Shown here piece after piece: positions 61,395-64,000 of a stretch of 64,000 bases of DNA. Source of the DNA: Mya arenaria. Taxonomy: Eukaryota; Mollusca; Bivalvia; Myida; Myidae. Location: contig NC_069126.1 in NCBI RefSeq assembly GCF_026914265.1, positions 74,279,232 through 74,343,231 of the forward strand, read 5' to 3'. Position numbers and translations under genes: made by a program. Every line of letters starts with the position of its first letter. The first letter of the stretch is position 1. The notes beneath the pieces were generated by a model. That model worked only from the letters and a program-made list of their open reading frames with translations. It was not told the DNA's origin and ran no database searches.

Positions 61395-63165
61395 CAGAAG
61401 CTGGTCATTTTGTCGTTATCAAGGGTCCCTCGTCATAATGTGAAACATTGTCTTATATCGTAAAGTGTCATTATATTATGTTATACTGACGTTAGGTCAC
61501 TACCTTTGACCTGAAACGGTGATTTTATATTTGTGATGATAACAAAAGTTTCAGTTTTTGTTAATAATATTTGTACGAACAAATGGGCCAGTAGTGCTTG
61601 TAATGTTTATGTCAAGGCATTTTTAATTGCTGAACACTAATACTGATATCAGTAAATACATTTGTATTAGTAACACGATTTAATTGCTCCTCATTTTGAA
61701 ATGCGGTTTACCTATTTTTTGTCGAACAAAATTCTAGAAAGTTAATAATTTACCTTCCAGCTGGTCCTGGTCTTTAGCAATATGGCTTGCATTTTGATCC
61801 AGTTTTGAAATGTTATATTTAAGCAAGTTGTTGTTTTTGTTATTGTTTATGTAATACCTGAACAGGTCATTATATTTTTATTTCAATAGACAAATCAAGG
61901 CAGATCATATTTATTATTTATCATTTATTTCTTTTACACTTACATGTAAAATCGTGTAAAAACAAACACGTTAAAATATTGTTGCAATATTCATTTTGTT
62001 GTTTAAATATAGAAACGAGCCAAACATTGCGTGCCGGTTGATCTGGTTTCACACTGGTCGCAAAGGCCCTAAAGTTAGGGCTTGTAGGGTTAGTGAAAAT
62101 AGATTAAAAGCTGTTGCAAATAAAGGTATGAAAAAACTAACTGATTGTTAATTTTATTCACCCAAAAAACAACAAAGCCATATATGCATGAAGGTGTCAG
62201 TCAGAAGATCACAGTGGCTTGATGACAAAGGCTCATTAAAGTCACAATAAAAAAATTCAACCAGCCAAAATTATATTTTATACATACTTGAACATGTATA
62301 TCATCAATATAATACATTGCCATAAACATAAAATGAGATTTGAAAAAAAAAAAAACCCTATACTGTAATATGAAACAAGTGAAGAATGTTCGCTCGGCGA
62401 AAACGTAAACAAAGACCAATTCTCGTCGAAAATGATAACTTCCAACTAAGCTACAAACAAAATACCTGGCTCATATATGCAGCGACCAGTTATGTGCAGG
62501 TTAACACCGGTATCCTTGTCGAGAGAAACAGTATACGACGAAAATGCTTCAAAATGCGAATTATCACAAGCGCTAGGAAGAGATTGTGCTGTCAAAATGA
62601 CGTAGTACCCGGCTCGCCTTCATCGATTAGCCAAAGCGACCGAAGGACGGGAACCACGGGAACACTCAACACTTTTACATAGACTATCGTTACCTTACCT
62701 CAAAAGGCACTCCTGTCAAATATTCAACCCCTCGTATAGTTTGCATTTTCTCAATTTAGTACGCTGTTTGTATCATGATTATTACTTTATAGTAAAAACA
62801 ACAACAAAATAGCATACAACAAGCGTTTTTCACAACGTCCTTCAATTTCTCAGAGACACCGAGCCCCGGGCTCTCCTCGCTTTCATTCTCAACTGGCACG
62901 CTCGTTTCTCACTGTGTTGTCTGCTGTAGAGTGTCGTCTGTTGCGTGTGTGTTTTTCCACCGTGTTTTTCCGCCGTCCGTGCATCGTATATTTCGTCTGG
63001 ACTCCGTTTATTCTACACATTTGCCAGTTCATGGAAACATAGTTGATACATATTACATATATGTAAGTTATATTTCGTCATATTTCTGCAAACAAACTGA
63101 ACATTTCGTCTGTTGTGGGTGTGTTTTTCCGCCGTCCGTGCATGTTTACAAGACTTGTTTTTTCA
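61395..63165. other. Non-coding interval and upstream region of the helicase gene
   Basis: No gene is supported. A direct repeat of about 40 bases ('ttccgccgtccgtgcat' with 'cgtctgttg' before it) occurs at 62,935-62,983 and 63,107-63,143, just upstream of the helicase start. The 98-aa frame at 62,386 has no recognisable domain. Confidence 0.5.
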
Positions 63166-63172
63166 TACAAAA

Positions 63173-64000
63173 ATGTTCAGTAACGAACAAAATGAATGTC
63201 TCCAAATGGCAGACAGTGGCCACAACTTCGTTATAACAGGCCAAGCCGGAACAGGCAAAACATACATATTGAACCATTTGTACCAACATTTTGTTTCTCA
63301 AAATAAAAATATAAGTGTAACTGCTACAACTGGTATATCTGCAACTCGGTATTCAAATGGACAGACAATACATCGCTGGTGTGGAATTGGAGATGGGAGC
63401 ATGACAGCAGAAGATCTTTGTAAATGTATTCCCGTAGAAGAAAAATATCAGAATACTCCAGACCGCATTTTCAATTGTGATATTCTGATAATTGGTGAAT
63501 GCTCTATGCTTAGCCAGAAGCTCTTTGATGCCATTGAATCAATATGCCGGTCTGTTCGGAAATCTAATACATTTTTTGGTGGTATTCAAATTATTATTGG
63601 TGGTGATTTTTACCAACTTCCACCCGTACCAGAAATAGTGTATGGTGAAACTGGAAAATTTTGTTTTGATTCTCAAAATTTCTTTAATGCAATCCCACAT
63701 CATGTCAACTTGTCAAACGTCTTTAGACAAACTGATTCCGAATTTATCAATTGTGTGAATGAAGTAGAGAAGGGTAATTTAACAAATGAATCCATCTCTT
63801 ATCTAAATGCTTTGTCAAAGCCAATAATTGAAGATGGAAATACGGTTCATCTTTTTGCCACTAACAATAAAACAAAATTATTCAACCATGACAAACTCAT
63901 GATAATCGATGGTGATTTAATGCTTTATAAAGCAAACGACGAAGGTGACAAATACTATTTGAATAAATTTACAGCGCCAGCTACTTTGGGATTAAAAAAG
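63173..64000 (+). CDS. PIF1-like DNA helicase, 5' part (runs off the window)
   Basis: 276 codons are open to the window edge. The ATG at 63,173 gives MFSNEQNECLQMADSGHNF, then motif I GQAGTGKT, motif Ia ATTGISATRYSNGQTIH, motif II region DILIIGECSML, motif III GGDFYQLPPV and NLSNVFRQTD. This is superfamily 1B of the PIF1/RecD type, which unwinds DNA 5' to 3'. Only 20 or so residues precede motif I, so no Rep nuclease domain is attached and it is not a Helitron Rep-Hel in this part. The first acidic residue of motif II (normally Asp-Glu) reads Gly-Glu, which would weaken ATP hydrolysis if real. Stand-alone PIF1-like genes are numerous in bivalves. No intron is seen. Confidence 0.8.
   Translation, partial: MFSNEQNECLQMADSGHNFVITGQAGTGKTYILNHLYQHFVSQNKNISVTATTGISATRYSNGQTIHRWCGIGDGSMTAEDLCKCIPVEEKYQNTPDRIFNCDILIIGECSMLSQKLFDAIESICRSVRKSNTFFGGIQIIIGGDFYQLPPVPEIVYGETGKFCFDSQNFFNAIPHHVNLSNVFRQTDSEFINCVNEVEKGNLTNESISYLNALSKPIIEDGNTVHLFATNNKTKLFNHDKLMIIDGDLMLYKANDEGDKYYLNKFTAPATLGLKK

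Noticed and set aside
63173-64000. Helitron Rep-Hel protein
   Set aside because: The helicase starts only about 20 residues before motif I, with no Rep nuclease domain upstream in frame.

Overview
The window looks like nuclear DNA of a bivalve mollusc. It is AT-rich and intron-rich, it carries short dispersed elements of a type common in bivalve genomes, and it holds a fossil related to the herpesviruses of molluscs. The species assignment is an inference from texture, not from a marker gene.

Region 1 (1-10.6 kb) starts with a degenerate minisatellite. A five-exon PIF/Harbinger transposase-like gene (HARBI1 type, 350 aa, DDE triad present) follows on the plus strand. Facing it on the minus strand is a six-exon Myb/SANT-like gene, the usual partner of that transposase. 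Two copies of a MITE-like element, one of them split by a LINE 3' fragment, and microsatellites fill the rest.

Region 2 (10.7-39 kb) is a duplicated immunoglobulin-superfamily locus on the minus strand. Gene B (34,768 to 21,129) can be followed exon by exon: signal peptide, six Ig exons all of phase 1-1, one transmembrane exon, then cytoplasmic exons with three ITIM/ITSM-like tyrosine motifs and a YxN motif. A 40-nt exon after the membrane segment would switch the tail to an early stop if included. Gene A (13,992 to 10,742) is a shortened tandem copy with a signal peptide, two Ig domains and part of a third. A decayed plus-strand Ig pseudogene, a LINE fragment, a hAT-like MITE and many decayed duplicated stretches lie around them.

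Region 3 (about 39.6-55.1 kb) is a compact, intronless, virus-like gene block. It has a Herpesvirales-type terminase, two protein kinases (one with the full TBK1/IKK-epsilon layout), an OTU-like protein, a seven-pass membrane protein, and a tandem family of about 330-aa proteins. Plus-strand and minus-strand genes converge at 44.07 kb. Hairpin-bearing 726-bp tandem repeats lie between divergent genes at 48.1-50.6 kb. It is treated here as a fossil of an endogenous malacoherpesvirus-like element. Most frames are still open, with roughly four to six breaks, so it is probably young. It is only part of a herpesvirus-sized genome: no capsid or polymerase gene is in this window.

Region 4 (55.1-61.4 kb) is a large repeat array: about 155-bp tandem repeats, a long unit in two direct copies and one inverted copy, and a 150-bp palindrome in each long unit. 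The inverted arms enclose a two-exon RING-finger gene. Region 5 (61.4-64 kb) is mostly non-coding and ends with the 5' part of a PIF1-like helicase gene that runs off the window.
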